Assembly: GCA_947501475.1 (NCBI GenBank)
Contig: CANMWA010000012.1
Coordinates: 62,001-126,000 of the forward strand
Reading direction: 5' to 3'
Source: an uncultured Aquimarina sp.
Lineage (GTDB): Bacteria > Bacteroidota > Bacteroidia > Flavobacteriales > Flavobacteriaceae
DNA: 64,000 nt
The notes below the pieces were generated by a model. That model saw only the letters and a program-made list of their open reading frames with translations. It had not been told where the DNA came from and did not search any database. The position numbers and the translations under genes are program-made. This document shows positions 1 to 8,028 of this stretch, piece after piece. Every line of letters starts with the position of its first letter. Within the stretch, counting starts at the first letter, position 1.

Positions 1-973
1 GTTTGTCGAAAACCTTGCCAATAGCTCCTTCTAGTCTATATCCAGATGGTGGTCTTCGGTTAGTGCTATAATAATGATCTACAGCACTACTGTTATAAAA
101 TCTGTAAAACGTTTTTGGAGTTACTGCTGGTGGAGGTGGTGGTGGCGTAGCTCTGGCATATAATCTACGTAACGCTGTTTTATCACTTGCAATAAAAGGT
201 CTGTTGGTATTCTGACCAACACATGCAAGCATCCATGAATTTGGAACAGCAAAACCTGATGGTGTACCTGGAATCAAAATAGCTCCTACTTCATCTTGTC
301 CTTCATTACCTCCAGCACCACAGCTATAACTTCTATTTGCATAATCTGTATGTCTAAATCCAATACAGTGCCCTATTTCATGAGCAATAACAGTGGCGGT
401 GTTTCCTAGCCTATTAGAGCCCCCATAGAATAAGGTATTCATCTGTATGGTATTGTGTGGTCTTCCATTTCTTGGAAAATATGCTGATGCATAACTACCA
501 CCCAAGACATTTGGTCCTACCGGAATGATACGAATATCGTTGCTAGAAGCACTACCAGTTCGTTGAAAAGTAAGACGTAAATTAAGAGCATTGTATCGTC
601 TTAAAGCTTCGTCTAAGGAGTTTCGGACAAATACTCCTAATGCAGGATCTACATATACTCTGATGGTTCTGGTACCTGAGACCAAATTTCTAGTTCTATA
701 TTGTTTAGAATTTTCAGCATTTTCTTCAGAAAACTCGTCGATCATTTCTTCGGTAAAAAAGATATCCCCTTCTACAAGATAGCCACCTTCAACTTTTGAT
801 AGTCCATCATTTGTATGAAATCCAGCCTTTTCTAATTTCTGGATAATGTGTTTAGGAACAGCTTGTTGCTCACTAGGGTTTTCGATCGGTACTTCTTGGT
901 CTACTTCACAAGAAGTAAGAACCAGTAAAAAGCAAGATGTTATTGCTATAATTAATGATTTGAATGATTTCAT
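1..973 (-). CDS. Secreted M57-type zinc metallopeptidase, truncated by window edge
   Basis: The gene starts at an ATG at 971-973 and runs off the left edge, so only about 324 residues are visible. The N-terminus is a lipoprotein signal (hydrophobic stretch ending LTSC at about residue 22), followed by a charged propeptide-like region. HEIGHCIGFRHTD at residues about 198-210 is the extended HExxHxxGxxH zinc site of the dual-action HEIGH (M57) peptidases: two His and Glu from HEIGH and a third His ligand in GFRHTD. A proline-rich linker (about residue 280) leads into an FYRFYNSSAVDHYYST segment typical of C-terminal lectin-like or DUF5648-type repeats. The protein is probably exported and lipid-anchored, degrading proteins outside the cell. 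The substrate is unknown. Confidence 0.85.
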   Translation of the reverse strand, partial: MKSFKSLIIAITSCFLLVLTSCEVDQEVPIENPSEQQAVPKHIIQKLEKAGFHTNDGLSKVEGGYLVEGDIFFTEEMIDEFSEENAENSKQYRTRNLVSGTRTIRVYVDPALGVFVRNSLDEALRRYNALNLRLTFQRTGSASSNDIRIIPVGPNVLGGSYASAYFPRNGRPHNTIQMNTLFYGGSNRLGNTATVIAHEIGHCIGFRHTDYANRSYSCGAGGNEGQDEVGAILIPGTPSGFAVPNSWMLACVGQNTNRPFIASDKTALRRLYARATPPPPPPAVTPKTFYRFYNSSAVDHYYSTNRRPPSGYRLEGAIGKVFDK

Positions 974-1161
974 AAGTTTTAGTTTTAAGAATGGTTTTGC
1001 CAGTTATAGTGTTTAATTTTTACTGAAATTATTAGAACACAGAACAAAACACAAACCTATATTCTTGATATTTATAAATTCAAACCTTAAATTCATAAAT
1101 TTCAGTTACTAGTCTGTCTGGAAAGAAATTGTTTTTAGGTATTAGAAAATCGTTGTTACAC

Positions 1162-1611
1162 CTATTTATAATTAGGTATATTTTCTAAGAAGGTATATTT
1201 TTTTTCTGTATAATTCATCTGGCAATAATAATGATCAAGGCCATTGGTGATCATTAAATATTCGGCATTTAAGGCAAGGTTATATCTTGCAATTTGATCA
1301 AAAACATCTTGAGTAATTTTTACAGTATGCGATTTACACTCTACAATAAGGTTAATATCCCCGTTAGGTTTAAAAATAATGATATCGTAACGTTTGTTTA
1401 GATCATTAACTTTAACTAGTTTTTCTACATTGATCAAACTTTCTGGATATTTCTTTTCTTCAATAAGATAATGTAGGGTGTGCTGGCGTACCCATTCTTC
1501 GGGAGTGAGGATGATAAATTTTTTACGAATACGGTCAAAAATAGATACTTTATTTTCGCTACTTTTGAATCTGAATTGATATGCCGGAAAATTTAAGTTT
1601 TTCATTTGCAT
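1162..1611 (-). CDS. HsdR_N-like (PD-(D/E)xK fold) protein
   Basis: The 149-residue protein resembles the N-terminal domain of type I restriction enzyme R subunits, the stand-alone HSDR_N_2 form found in Bacteroidota. Visible nuclease-fold landmarks are YDIIIFKPNGDINLIVECKS (residues about 74-93), where the D and the E-x-K triad match the PD-(D/E)xK core. There is no helicase or motor domain, and no methylase or specificity gene nearby, so this is not a restriction system. It is divergent from holA with 26 nt between starts, an arrangement I recall from other flavobacteria. A second ATG lies two codons in (1605). The role is unknown, possibly DNA maintenance. Confidence 0.8.
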   Translation of the reverse strand: MQMKNLNFPAYQFRFKSSENKVSIFDRIRKKFIILTPEEWVRQHTLHYLIEEKKYPESLINVEKLVKVNDLNKRYDIIIFKPNGDINLIVECKSHTVKITQDVFDQIARYNLALNAEYLMITNGLDHYYCQMNYTEKKYTFLENIPNYK

Positions 1612-1637
1612 AGCACAAATTTGATGATTTTTTCTGA

Positions 1638-2642
1638 ATGGATGAAGTAAAACAAATTGTAACCGATATAAAAAACGGAAATATTAAACCCATCTACTTT
1701 CTAATGGGAGAGGAGCCCTATTATATTGATAGGATTTCTGAATTTATTGATAAAAATGTGCTTGCCGAAGAAGAAAAAGGGTTTAATCAAATGGTATTGT
1801 ACGGTCGAGATGTAACTATTGATGATATAGTGGCTAATGCCAAACGTTTTCCGATGATGGCAGAACGGCAGGTGGTTATTGTTAAAGAAGCACAAGATCT
1901 GTCAAGAACCATAGAAAAATTAGCCGATTATGTCGAAAACCCTCAACCATCTACCGTATTAGTAGTTTGTTATAAATATAAGAAAATAGATAAGCGTAAA
2001 AAACTATATAAAGTAGTAGCCAAAAATGGAGTTATTTTTGAAGGCAAGAAACTATATGAAAATCAAGTAGCCGATTGGATACGAAGAGTTTTGGGAGGAG
2101 CTCAATATAATATAGAACCCAAGGCCGCGCAAATGTTGGTTGAGTTTTTGGGTACGGATCTTAGCAAGATTAATAATGAATTAGAAAAACTAAAGTTAAT
2201 TATACCTGCTGGATCACAAATTACTGCAGATCAAATAGAAGAAAATATAGGGATTAGTAAAGAATTCAATAATTTCGAACTACGTAAAGCTATAGGTTCT
2301 AGAAATGTCATTAAAGCCCATAGAATTATAAATTATTTTGCTCAAAACCCTAAAGATAATCCCTTGGTGGTTACTATTTCTTTGTTATATGGTTTTTTCT
2401 CTCAAGTATTACAGTATCACGGTTTGTCTGATAAATCACAACGTAACGTAGCTAGCGCACTTAAAGTAAACCCATATTTTGTTAAAGATTATACAGAGGC
2501 TGCTCATAATTTCCCGATGAAGAAGGTAAGTCAAATTATTACCCTATTACGCGATGCTGATGTAAAAAGTAAAGGTGTAGGTGCAGTAAATCTTCCGCAA
2601 GGAGATATTCTTAAAGAACTTTTGGTAAAGGTTATGGGATAA
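1638..2642 (+). CDS. holA: DNA polymerase III subunit delta
   Basis: The 334-residue protein matches HolA, the clamp-loader delta subunit that opens the beta sliding clamp during replication. The start MDEVKQIVTDIKNGNIKPIY followed by FLMGEEPYYIDRI is the usual N-terminal signature (the P-loop-like LxGEExYLI segment), and LSKINNELEKLKL near residues 178-190 is typical of domain II. Length is normal. It is divergent from the HsdR_N-like gene and followed 62 nt later by an MFS gene on the same strand. Confidence 0.93.
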   Translation: MDEVKQIVTDIKNGNIKPIYFLMGEEPYYIDRISEFIDKNVLAEEEKGFNQMVLYGRDVTIDDIVANAKRFPMMAERQVVIVKEAQDLSRTIEKLADYVENPQPSTVLVVCYKYKKIDKRKKLYKVVAKNGVIFEGKKLYENQVADWIRRVLGGAQYNIEPKAAQMLVEFLGTDLSKINNELEKLKLIIPAGSQITADQIEENIGISKEFNNFELRKAIGSRNVIKAHRIINYFAQNPKDNPLVVTISLLYGFFSQVLQYHGLSDKSQRNVASALKVNPYFVKDYTEAAHNFPMKKVSQIITLLRDADVKSKGVGAVNLPQGDILKELLVKVMG

Positions 2643-2704
2643 TGGTCGTTTTTTATTAGCATTAGTTTAACTAGTATTTTGGTAGAACAGTGTTATTTTT
2701 AATC

Positions 2705-4051
2705 ATGCGATTTTTTAGTCTCTTCAACCGTAATATTTTCCCAATTTTGTTAGTGAATTTTATAGGGATACTAGGATATAGTATTGTAATTCCTATTTTG
2801 ATATTTATAGTTATTGATTTAGGCGGAAATGGATTTATTTACGGTATTCTAGGGGCAATGTATCCTTTCTTTCAGCTAATTGGAGCTCCTATTCTTGGAA
2901 AAATGTCTGATCGTATTGGACGAAAAAAAGTATTGATCGTTAGTCAAGCGGGAACATTTATAGCCTGGTTGTTGTTTCTGTTGGCTTTTATACTTCCAAA
3001 AACTACATTATGGTCTTCAGATTCAGAATTTACAGGAAGTTATATAATGACACTTCCTTTAATTTTACTATTTGTTGCCAGAATTTTTGATGGTTTTACC
3101 GGAGGTAATGTTTCGGTGGCAAATGCATATTTATCAGATGTTTCTACAGATAATGACCGAGATAAGAATTTTGGAATGATGGGCGCATCAACAAGCCTAG
3201 GGTTTGTTCTTGGGCCTGCTGTAGCCGGAATATTGGCATCTACTTTTTTAGGAGAAGTATTACCAATCATATTAGCGGCGATTATATCTTTGATTGCAAT
3301 TTTTGTAATTATTATAAAATTACCAGAAAGCAATCCGTGTGTAGTGGATACTGGTAAATTAGGATTAACATCCTTCAGGAGATTTTTTCAGGTAGAACAC
3401 AAAGAATGTTATACCGATGGTATTGAAACCAATGGGAGCTCAAATACATTCTGGAAAATCCTGAAATTGGAAAACATTCCGCTATTGTATGCTATCTACT
3501 TTCTTACTTTTTTGGGGTTTAGTCTTTTTTATGCTGGATTACCTATTTATGCATCGACGGTATTAAAATGGTCATCGATAGAATTGGGGATTTTTCTGGC
3601 ATACTCAAGTGGTATTATGATTTTGGTACAGGGGCCATTGCTGTCTTACCTATCAGGAAAGGTCTCTAATATATTTTGTATTGCAATTGGTTCTATACTA
3701 CTGACAATTAGCTTTTATTTATTTTCGTTTTCAGATATTGTTGTAATGTATTTGGCAAATACCTTGTTATCTGTGGGTAATGGCTTAATGTGGCCAAATT
3801 TTTTGTCTTTGTTGTCAAAAACTGGAAATCATCAAATGCAAGGTGCAATCCAAGGATACGGAAATAGTATGGGAAGTTTTGCTAGTATTTTTGGATTGAT
3901 TCTGGGAGGAATCCTTTTCGAAACTGTTCAAATGACCGTATTTGTAATAGGAGCAGGAATATTTCTACTCATATTTCTTCTGGTTCTTCTCAATTACTAT
4001 AAAACAAAAAATTCTATGATAAAAGAGCAACCAAAGATTGAAGTGGTATAA
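2705..4051 (+). CDS. MFS transporter (drug/metabolite exporter family)
   Basis: The 448-residue protein has about twelve hydrophobic segments. GKMSDRIGRKK (residues about 77-87) is the loop 2-3 motif A of the major facilitator superfamily, and a motif C-like GFVLGPAVAG lies near residue 165, pointing to an antiporter of the TetA/MdtG type. I start at the ATG at 2705; a GTG five codons upstream (2690) is in frame but less likely because MRFFSLFNRNIFPILL is a normal MFS N-terminus. Substrate cannot be told from sequence. The C-terminus is charged (KEQPKIEVV). Confidence 0.85.
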   Translation: MRFFSLFNRNIFPILLVNFIGILGYSIVIPILIFIVIDLGGNGFIYGILGAMYPFFQLIGAPILGKMSDRIGRKKVLIVSQAGTFIAWLLFLLAFILPKTTLWSSDSEFTGSYIMTLPLILLFVARIFDGFTGGNVSVANAYLSDVSTDNDRDKNFGMMGASTSLGFVLGPAVAGILASTFLGEVLPIILAAIISLIAIFVIIIKLPESNPCVVDTGKLGLTSFRRFFQVEHKECYTDGIETNGSSNTFWKILKLENIPLLYAIYFLTFLGFSLFYAGLPIYASTVLKWSSIELGIFLAYSSGIMILVQGPLLSYLSGKVSNIFCIAIGSILLTISFYLFSFSDIVVMYLANTLLSVGNGLMWPNFLSLLSKTGNHQMQGAIQGYGNSMGSFASIFGLILGGILFETVQMTVFVIGAGIFLLIFLLVLLNYYKTKNSMIKEQPKIEVV

Positions 4052-4083
4052 AGATAGCTCCGATTAGTATTGTGTTCTATAAT

Positions 4084-4812
4084 TTAGACTTTAGGATTTG
4101 TGGCAAAAACAGTAGCTTCAGTAATAAAACCACGATCATCCATCTCTAAAAGACTACTGATTGTATGAGCAATTTCTTCGCCTCGTAATTTGGTTTGCTG
4201 TTCTGCTTTTGTGTATTGCTTTTCACTAATATTATTATCCACACGATTATCAGCAAACCCTGTCATTACTTCACTAGGATTAACCTGCATTACTCTTATG
4301 TTATGTGGGCGTAACTCATTCCTCCAACTTTCGGTCATTCCGCGAAGGGCAAATTTGGTAGCCACATATGGTGAAGCTGTAGGAGATCCTTTTAGAGAAG
4401 ATGTAGAACCAATATTGATAATATTTCCATAATCTTGGTCCACAAAATGCTTTGCAGATTCTTTTGCACAAAGAGCTGCTCCCAAAATATTTGTTTTAAA
4501 TTGATCAGTGAATTTATCAGCTTCGATATCAATAAGCTTTGAAATGTATCCGTAGCCTGCATTATTGATAAGAACATTAATTCCATTCATTTTACCTTTG
4601 GCTTCAGTAACCATATTTTTAACTTCGTTTTCTTCAGTTACATCAGCTTTTATATAATCAATCCCTAGTTCATTAGCGGTATCTTTAAGAGTAGTCTCAT
4701 TTCTTCCAGAGATAACGACCTGCGCTCCCTTGTCTTTTAAAAGTTTGGCGGTAGCTTTACCAATTCCAGAATTACCACCAGTGATTAATACTTTAGCATC
4801 TTTGATATTCAT
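4084..4812 (-). CDS. SDR family NAD(P)-dependent oxidoreductase
   Basis: The 242-residue protein is a classical short-chain dehydrogenase/reductase. It has the cofactor motif TGGNSGIGKATAKLL (TGxxxGxG, residues about 11-25), the NNAG structural motif (residues about 86-89), the catalytic Ser in INIGSTSSLKG and the YVATK catalytic Tyr/Lys pair (residues about 149-153). R38-N39 (ISGRNETT) after the second strand suggests NADP preference. It is transcribed convergently with the MFS gene; the substrate is unknown. Confidence 0.9.
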   Translation of the reverse strand: MNIKDAKVLITGGNSGIGKATAKLLKDKGAQVVISGRNETTLKDTANELGIDYIKADVTEENEVKNMVTEAKGKMNGINVLINNAGYGYISKLIDIEADKFTDQFKTNILGAALCAKESAKHFVDQDYGNIINIGSTSSLKGSPTASPYVATKFALRGMTESWRNELRPHNIRVMQVNPSEVMTGFADNRVDNNISEKQYTKAEQQTKLRGEEIAHTISSLLEMDDRGFITEATVFATNPKV

Positions 4813-4889
4813 GTTTGTGGAGTTTTTAAGTTGAACTTCAAAATTACGTTTTGAGTTCTAAATCTTTTGTTAAGCTAGGCTATAATTTT

Positions 4890-5345
4890 TTATGGAATTG
4901 GTAAATAAGAAAAACTCTTGACCTCTGTCATCACAAAAGAGCTTTGTACTTTAGAGATGTTTTCTAATGAAGCTAGTTTGTTTGAAAGAAAGTCTTGATA
5001 CTGCTCCATATCCTCTGCATAGATCTTAATCAAGTAATCAAACATTCCAGCAACATGATAGCACTCTACAACTTCGGGGAATTGCTGTATGTCTTTTTCA
5101 AATTTTTTAATGAAATCCTTTTGATGCAAGTTTAGCGTGATATTACAAAAAGCCATTAACTGAAGTCCGACTTTTTTTCGATCTAGAATAGCCTTATAGG
5201 ATTTTAGATACCCATCACGCTCTAATTTTTTAACACGTTCAAAGATTGGAGTAGTAGTAAGATTTAATCGCTCTGCAATTTCTTTGATGGTGATCTTACC
5301 ATCTTTTTGCAATAAAAGTAATATCGATCGATCGGTTGAATCCAT
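4890..5345 (-). CDS. Lrp/AsnC family transcriptional regulator
   Basis: The gene encodes about 151 residues from MDSTDRSILLLLQ. An upstream in-frame ATG at 5375 would add ten Lys-rich residues, but the MD-xxD-xxIL start is the family norm. An N-terminal winged helix-turn-helix (KITIKEIAERLNLTTTPIFE) is followed by a C-terminal RAM effector domain (VVECYHVAGMFDYLIKIYAE). Members sense amino acids and act as local or global regulators. It is divergent from the cystathionine gamma-synthase-family gene, with about 135 nt of very A/T-rich DNA between, so it very likely controls that enzyme in response to a sulfur or other amino acid (inference). Confidence 0.92.
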   Translation of the reverse strand: MDSTDRSILLLLQKDGKITIKEIAERLNLTTTPIFERVKKLERDGYLKSYKAILDRKKVGLQLMAFCNITLNLHQKDFIKKFEKDIQQFPEVVECYHVAGMFDYLIKIYAEDMEQYQDFLSNKLASLENISKVQSSFVMTEVKSFSYLPIP

Positions 5346-5479
5346 AATATTTTTCTTTTTGAATAATGATTTCACTTCTAAAATAGAATAAAATTCTTTA
5401 TTTTAATATTTATATAATTATTTTTTCTTAAAATTAATTGATTTATGGTTTTTAATTCTTTGTTTAGTAATTTTAAGTC

Positions 5480-6763
5480 ATGAAAAAACACGACTTTAAC
5501 CCAGAAAGCTTAATGATGACTTATGGTTATAAACCAGAGTTGTCTGAAGGGGCGATAAAATGCCCTATATTTCAAACATCAACCTTTGTTTTTAAAACCG
5601 CTGAAGAAGGAAAAGCATTTTTTGAATTGGCATATGGTCTGCGAGAAAAATCCCCAAAAGAAGAATTGGGACTTATTTATAGTAGAATTAATAATCCAAA
5701 TCTAGAGATATTAGAAAATCGTCTTTCCCTTTGGGATAAATCAGATGATTGTGCTGTTTTTGAAAGTGGAATGTCTGCTATCAGTACAGTATTGTTAGAA
5801 TTTCTTAAGCCAGGAGATTTATTGGTATATAGTAATCCTGTATACGGAGGAACTGATCATTTTATTCATCATTTTTTAGATAAAATAGGGGTACATACTA
5901 TTGGAGTAATGCCTAATCAATCTATAGAAGAAGTTGAAGAGATGATAGAAGCTTCTGGTAAAGCAGATCAATTAGCTATGATTTACTTGGAAACTCCGGC
6001 AAATCCAACGAATGATATTGTTGATATTGAGAAGTTTAGTCAACTAGCTGCTAAATATAGTAGAGAAGAAAGAAAAACGTTAGTAGCCGTTGATAATACA
6101 TATATGGGGCCATTATGGCAACATCCATTACAATGCGGTGCAGACCTTGTATTGTATTCTGCTACAAAATATATTGGGGGACATAGTGATCTAATTGCTG
6201 GAGCCGTTTTAGGAAATACAGAATTAATGATACGAGTAAAAACACTACGTACCTTTTTAGGAAATATGGTAAGCCCACATACAGCTTGGTTATTGTTAAG
6301 AAGTTTAGAAACTTTAAAAGTTAGAATGGATAAGCAGACTGAAAATGCTCAGGTTGTTGCTGAATATTTAGATAACCATCCTAAAGTTGAAAAAGTTTAC
6401 TATCTGGGATTACTAAAACAAGAGACAGAAGCTTTTAATATTTATAAAAAGCAATGTTCTGCGCCAGGAGCCATGGTTTCTTTTGATATTGTTGGAGGAG
6501 AAAAAGAAGCATTTATGTTTCTAAATAATCTTAAATTAATGAAGTTGGCAGTAAGTTTAGGGGGTACAGAAAGTTTATCTGAACATCCTAAAATCATGAC
6601 TCATGCTGGAGTTGAAGAAACACAGCGGCAGCAAATGAATATTACTGATCAATTGGTTAGATTATCGATAGGAGTAGAGAGTGCCAAAGATTTGATTTGG
6701 GATCTAGAACAGGCTCTAGAAAAAGTAGAGGTCACTGCTGAATTACAAGTAGAGAGCATATAA
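5480..6763 (+). CDS. Cystathionine gamma-synthase/methionine gamma-lyase family PLP enzyme
   Basis: The 427-residue protein is a fold-type I trans-sulfuration enzyme. Landmarks are YSRINNPNLEILENRL (PLP phosphate-binding Tyr/Arg), ETPANPTNDIVDIE (residues about 172-185), AVDNTYMGPLWQHPLQCGAD and SATKYIGGHSDLIAG, where K230 is the PLP-binding lysine. GGTESLSEHPKIMTHAG near residue 370 is the carboxylate-binding loop. Length is slightly above the usual 380-400, with an insertion near residue 60 (REKSPKEELG). Sequence alone does not separate synthase, beta-lyase and methionine gamma-lyase. The divergent Lrp regulator favours a catabolic role, as with regulated methionine gamma-lyase genes (inference). 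A strong terminator follows the stop. Confidence 0.88.
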   Translation: MKKHDFNPESLMMTYGYKPELSEGAIKCPIFQTSTFVFKTAEEGKAFFELAYGLREKSPKEELGLIYSRINNPNLEILENRLSLWDKSDDCAVFESGMSAISTVLLEFLKPGDLLVYSNPVYGGTDHFIHHFLDKIGVHTIGVMPNQSIEEVEEMIEASGKADQLAMIYLETPANPTNDIVDIEKFSQLAAKYSREERKTLVAVDNTYMGPLWQHPLQCGADLVLYSATKYIGGHSDLIAGAVLGNTELMIRVKTLRTFLGNMVSPHTAWLLLRSLETLKVRMDKQTENAQVVAEYLDNHPKVEKVYYLGLLKQETEAFNIYKKQCSAPGAMVSFDIVGGEKEAFMFLNNLKLMKLAVSLGGTESLSEHPKIMTHAGVEETQRQQMNITDQLVRLSIGVESAKDLIWDLEQALEKVEVTAELQVESI

Positions 6764-6785
6764 GTCAATACCTTTTGGTATTTTG

Positions 6786-6814
6786 AAAAGCACAGTTTTA
6801 CTGTGCTTTTTTGT
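6786..6814 (+). terminator. Rho-independent terminator
   Basis: A ten-base stem AAAAGCACAG (6786-6795) pairs with CTGTGCTTTT (6801-6810) around a TTTTA loop and runs into T residues, 22 nt after the stop of the PLP enzyme. Confidence 0.85.
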
Positions 6815-6911
6815 TTGATAAAAAGGTTAAACTCTTGGTTTTTTATATGTTAGGGGATATAAACGGTAAAAAAAGGGGTTTTTCCCCCAGTGCCCGTATG
6901 GTTTCTTAAAG

Positions 6912-6924
6912 TATCTTTACATCA
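6912..6924 (+). promoter_or_regulatory. Bacteroidota -7 box upstream of first micro-ORF
   Basis: TATCTTTACATCA fits the Bacteroidota -7 consensus TAnnTTTG (G to A here). A nearly identical TATTTTTACATCA occurs at 7811-7823 at a similar distance (about 50 nt) before the paralogous micro-ORF, which supports both being real promoters. Confidence 0.55.
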
Positions 6925-6968
6925 GATTATTTAAAACACTTTATTAACCATTATTACACATAGAAATC

Positions 6969-7055
6969 ATGAATATATTTGGCATCAACTTAAACTTTAT
7001 TTTAAAATTTATTAAAGAACTTCCAAGTGCTAGTAGCCATGCTATCCATAGATAG
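6969..7055 (+). CDS. 28-residue micro-protein, paralogue of 7864-7950
   Basis: This short ORF (ATG to TAG, 28 residues) begins MNIFGINLNFILKFIKELP and ends SASSHAIHR. It is supported by a second copy about 0.9 kb downstream that shares the FIKELPxASSHxIHR C-terminal half. In the shared 3' part most nucleotide differences are synonymous (AGT/TCT for Ser, AGC/AGT, ATC/ATT, AGA/CGA, TAG/TAA), the signature of a translated peptide under purifying selection. Hydrophobic residues dominate the first half and a His/Arg-bearing tail follows, so a membrane-associated amphipathic peptide is plausible. I know no named family. A promoter-like TATCTTTAC lies about 50 nt upstream and a strong hairpin terminator follows. 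Confidence 0.6.
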   Translation: MNIFGINLNFILKFIKELPSASSHAIHR

Positions 7056-7121
7056 TTAAAGTTTAGCCCTTGATATAGAGGTATAGTGTTGATTATTGGA
7101 AAATAAATAGTAACGGAAACA

Positions 7122-7155
7122 AAAAATCCGTATTTCTTTAGAAATACGGATTTTT
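7122..7155. terminator. Bidirectional terminator
   Basis: A perfect stem AAAAATCCGTATTTC (7122-7136) / GAAATACGGATTTTT (7141-7155) with a TTTA loop lies between the first micro-ORF and the convergent DUF2147 gene and can serve both. Confidence 0.85.
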
Positions 7156-7183
7156 AGTGTTTTATCTGTTTACTTTTAAAGAC

Positions 7184-7630
7184 TTAATCAAGCTTACCAG
7201 CCACTTCTTCCGGGATGATTCGTTTAGCTATAAATGTTTTGAATAAGAAACTTTTGTATGCCCTGATATAACAAATATTAGTATCATCCTCATCTATCCA
7301 CACTTTTACAGTATAGCTTTTTCCACTATCGGCGTTGTATATTGTACCTCCAGATAAGGCACCATCCTTATAACTTAGTTCATTCAAGATATTCATTCCT
7401 AGTAAGGAACGATTTTGCAGTTCTTTTACTGGATTTTTATTATCTAATCCATTAAAGTTCGATAATGGGCTTTTTGCTCGTTTATAAATTTTTCCAAAAA
7501 AAACATCACCATCTCTGTATATTTCGATAATTGATCCTCCGGTAATTTCCCATTTTCCGATATAGGAATCAGAGGTAATATTAGAAGATGTAAATAAAAG
7601 GGATAGTATGGTAAGTAGGGCAAATTTCAT
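7184..7630 (-). CDS. DUF2147 domain secreted protein
   Basis: The protein has about 148 residues from MKFALLTILSLLF; an ATG two codons upstream at 7636 is also possible. A signal peptide of about 20 residues precedes a DUF2147 domain: YIGKWEITGGSIIEIYRDGD, then FFGKIYKR and the conserved LLGMNILNEL, followed by a typical GGTIYNADSGKSYTVKVWID segment. DUF2147 proteins are small exported beta-rich proteins of unknown function in Bacteroidota and Proteobacteria. It sits between the two micro-ORFs on the opposite strand, so it may simply separate them. Confidence 0.85.
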   Translation of the reverse strand: MKFALLTILSLLFTSSNITSDSYIGKWEITGGSIIEIYRDGDVFFGKIYKRAKSPLSNFNGLDNKNPVKELQNRSLLGMNILNELSYKDGALSGGTIYNADSGKSYTVKVWIDEDDTNICYIRAYKSFLFKTFIAKRIIPEEVAGKLD

Positions 7631-7810
7631 TAACATAAATTTATCAATGATATTAAAATATTGTGAAATAAGCTATAAAAGAAGCCATTATAATATTTTA
7701 ACTTATAAACAAAGAGACCTGATTGGTTCTGAAAAAACTTGTAAAGGCTATGTTTTTACGGAAAATAAATATACGTAGCTTCACTTATTTCATATAAAGA
7801 ATGGCGTCAT

Positions 7811-7823
7811 TATTTTTACATCA
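7811..7823 (+). promoter_or_regulatory. Bacteroidota -7 box upstream of second micro-ORF
   Basis: TATTTTTACATCA lies 41 nt before the ATG at 7864. It matches the box at 6912-6924 at 12 of 13 positions although most of the surrounding intergenic DNA is unrelated. Confidence 0.55.
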
Positions 7824-7863
7824 TAAATCACGGTACTATATAACAACTTTACACAAAAACATT

Positions 7864-7950
7864 ATGAAGCTATTTCGAATAAATTTCAAGTTTATACAAG
7901 AATTCATTAAAGAACTTCCAAAGGCATCTAGTCATACAATTCATCGATAA
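7864..7950 (+). CDS. 28-residue micro-protein, paralogue of 6969-7055
   Basis: ATG to TAA, 28 residues, beginning MKLFRINFKFIQEFIKELP and ending KASSHTIHR. It has the same length as the copy at 6969 and no internal gaps; 19 of 28 residues match by eye, and changes concentrate at the N-terminus. This copy is more basic (four Lys and two Arg). Its equal length, the mostly synonymous differences in the 3' half and the shared promoter-like element argue for a real gene. The function is unknown: a membrane-active peptide, a regulator or a leader peptide are all open. A weak terminator and then convergent fumC follow. Confidence 0.6.
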   Translation: MKLFRINFKFIQEFIKELPKASSHTIHR

Positions 7951-7972
7951 TTGATTTAGTATTGAATAATAA

Positions 7973-8006
7973 AAAAAAGACCTGCATTCATAAACACAGA
8001 TCTTTT
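7973..8006. terminator. Probable terminator between micro-ORF and fumC
   Basis: AAAAGACCTG pairs imperfectly with CAGATCTTTT around an A-rich loop, with A and T tracts on either side. It lies 22 nt after the micro-ORF stop and 22 nt before the convergent fumC stop. Confidence 0.5.
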
Positions 8007-8028
8007 GTTTTCATTTTCTGATATATTT

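Noticed and set aside
1162..1611. Remnant of a type I restriction system
   Set aside because: Only a stand-alone HsdR_N-like domain is present beside holA, with no methylase, specificity or helicase sequence nearby.
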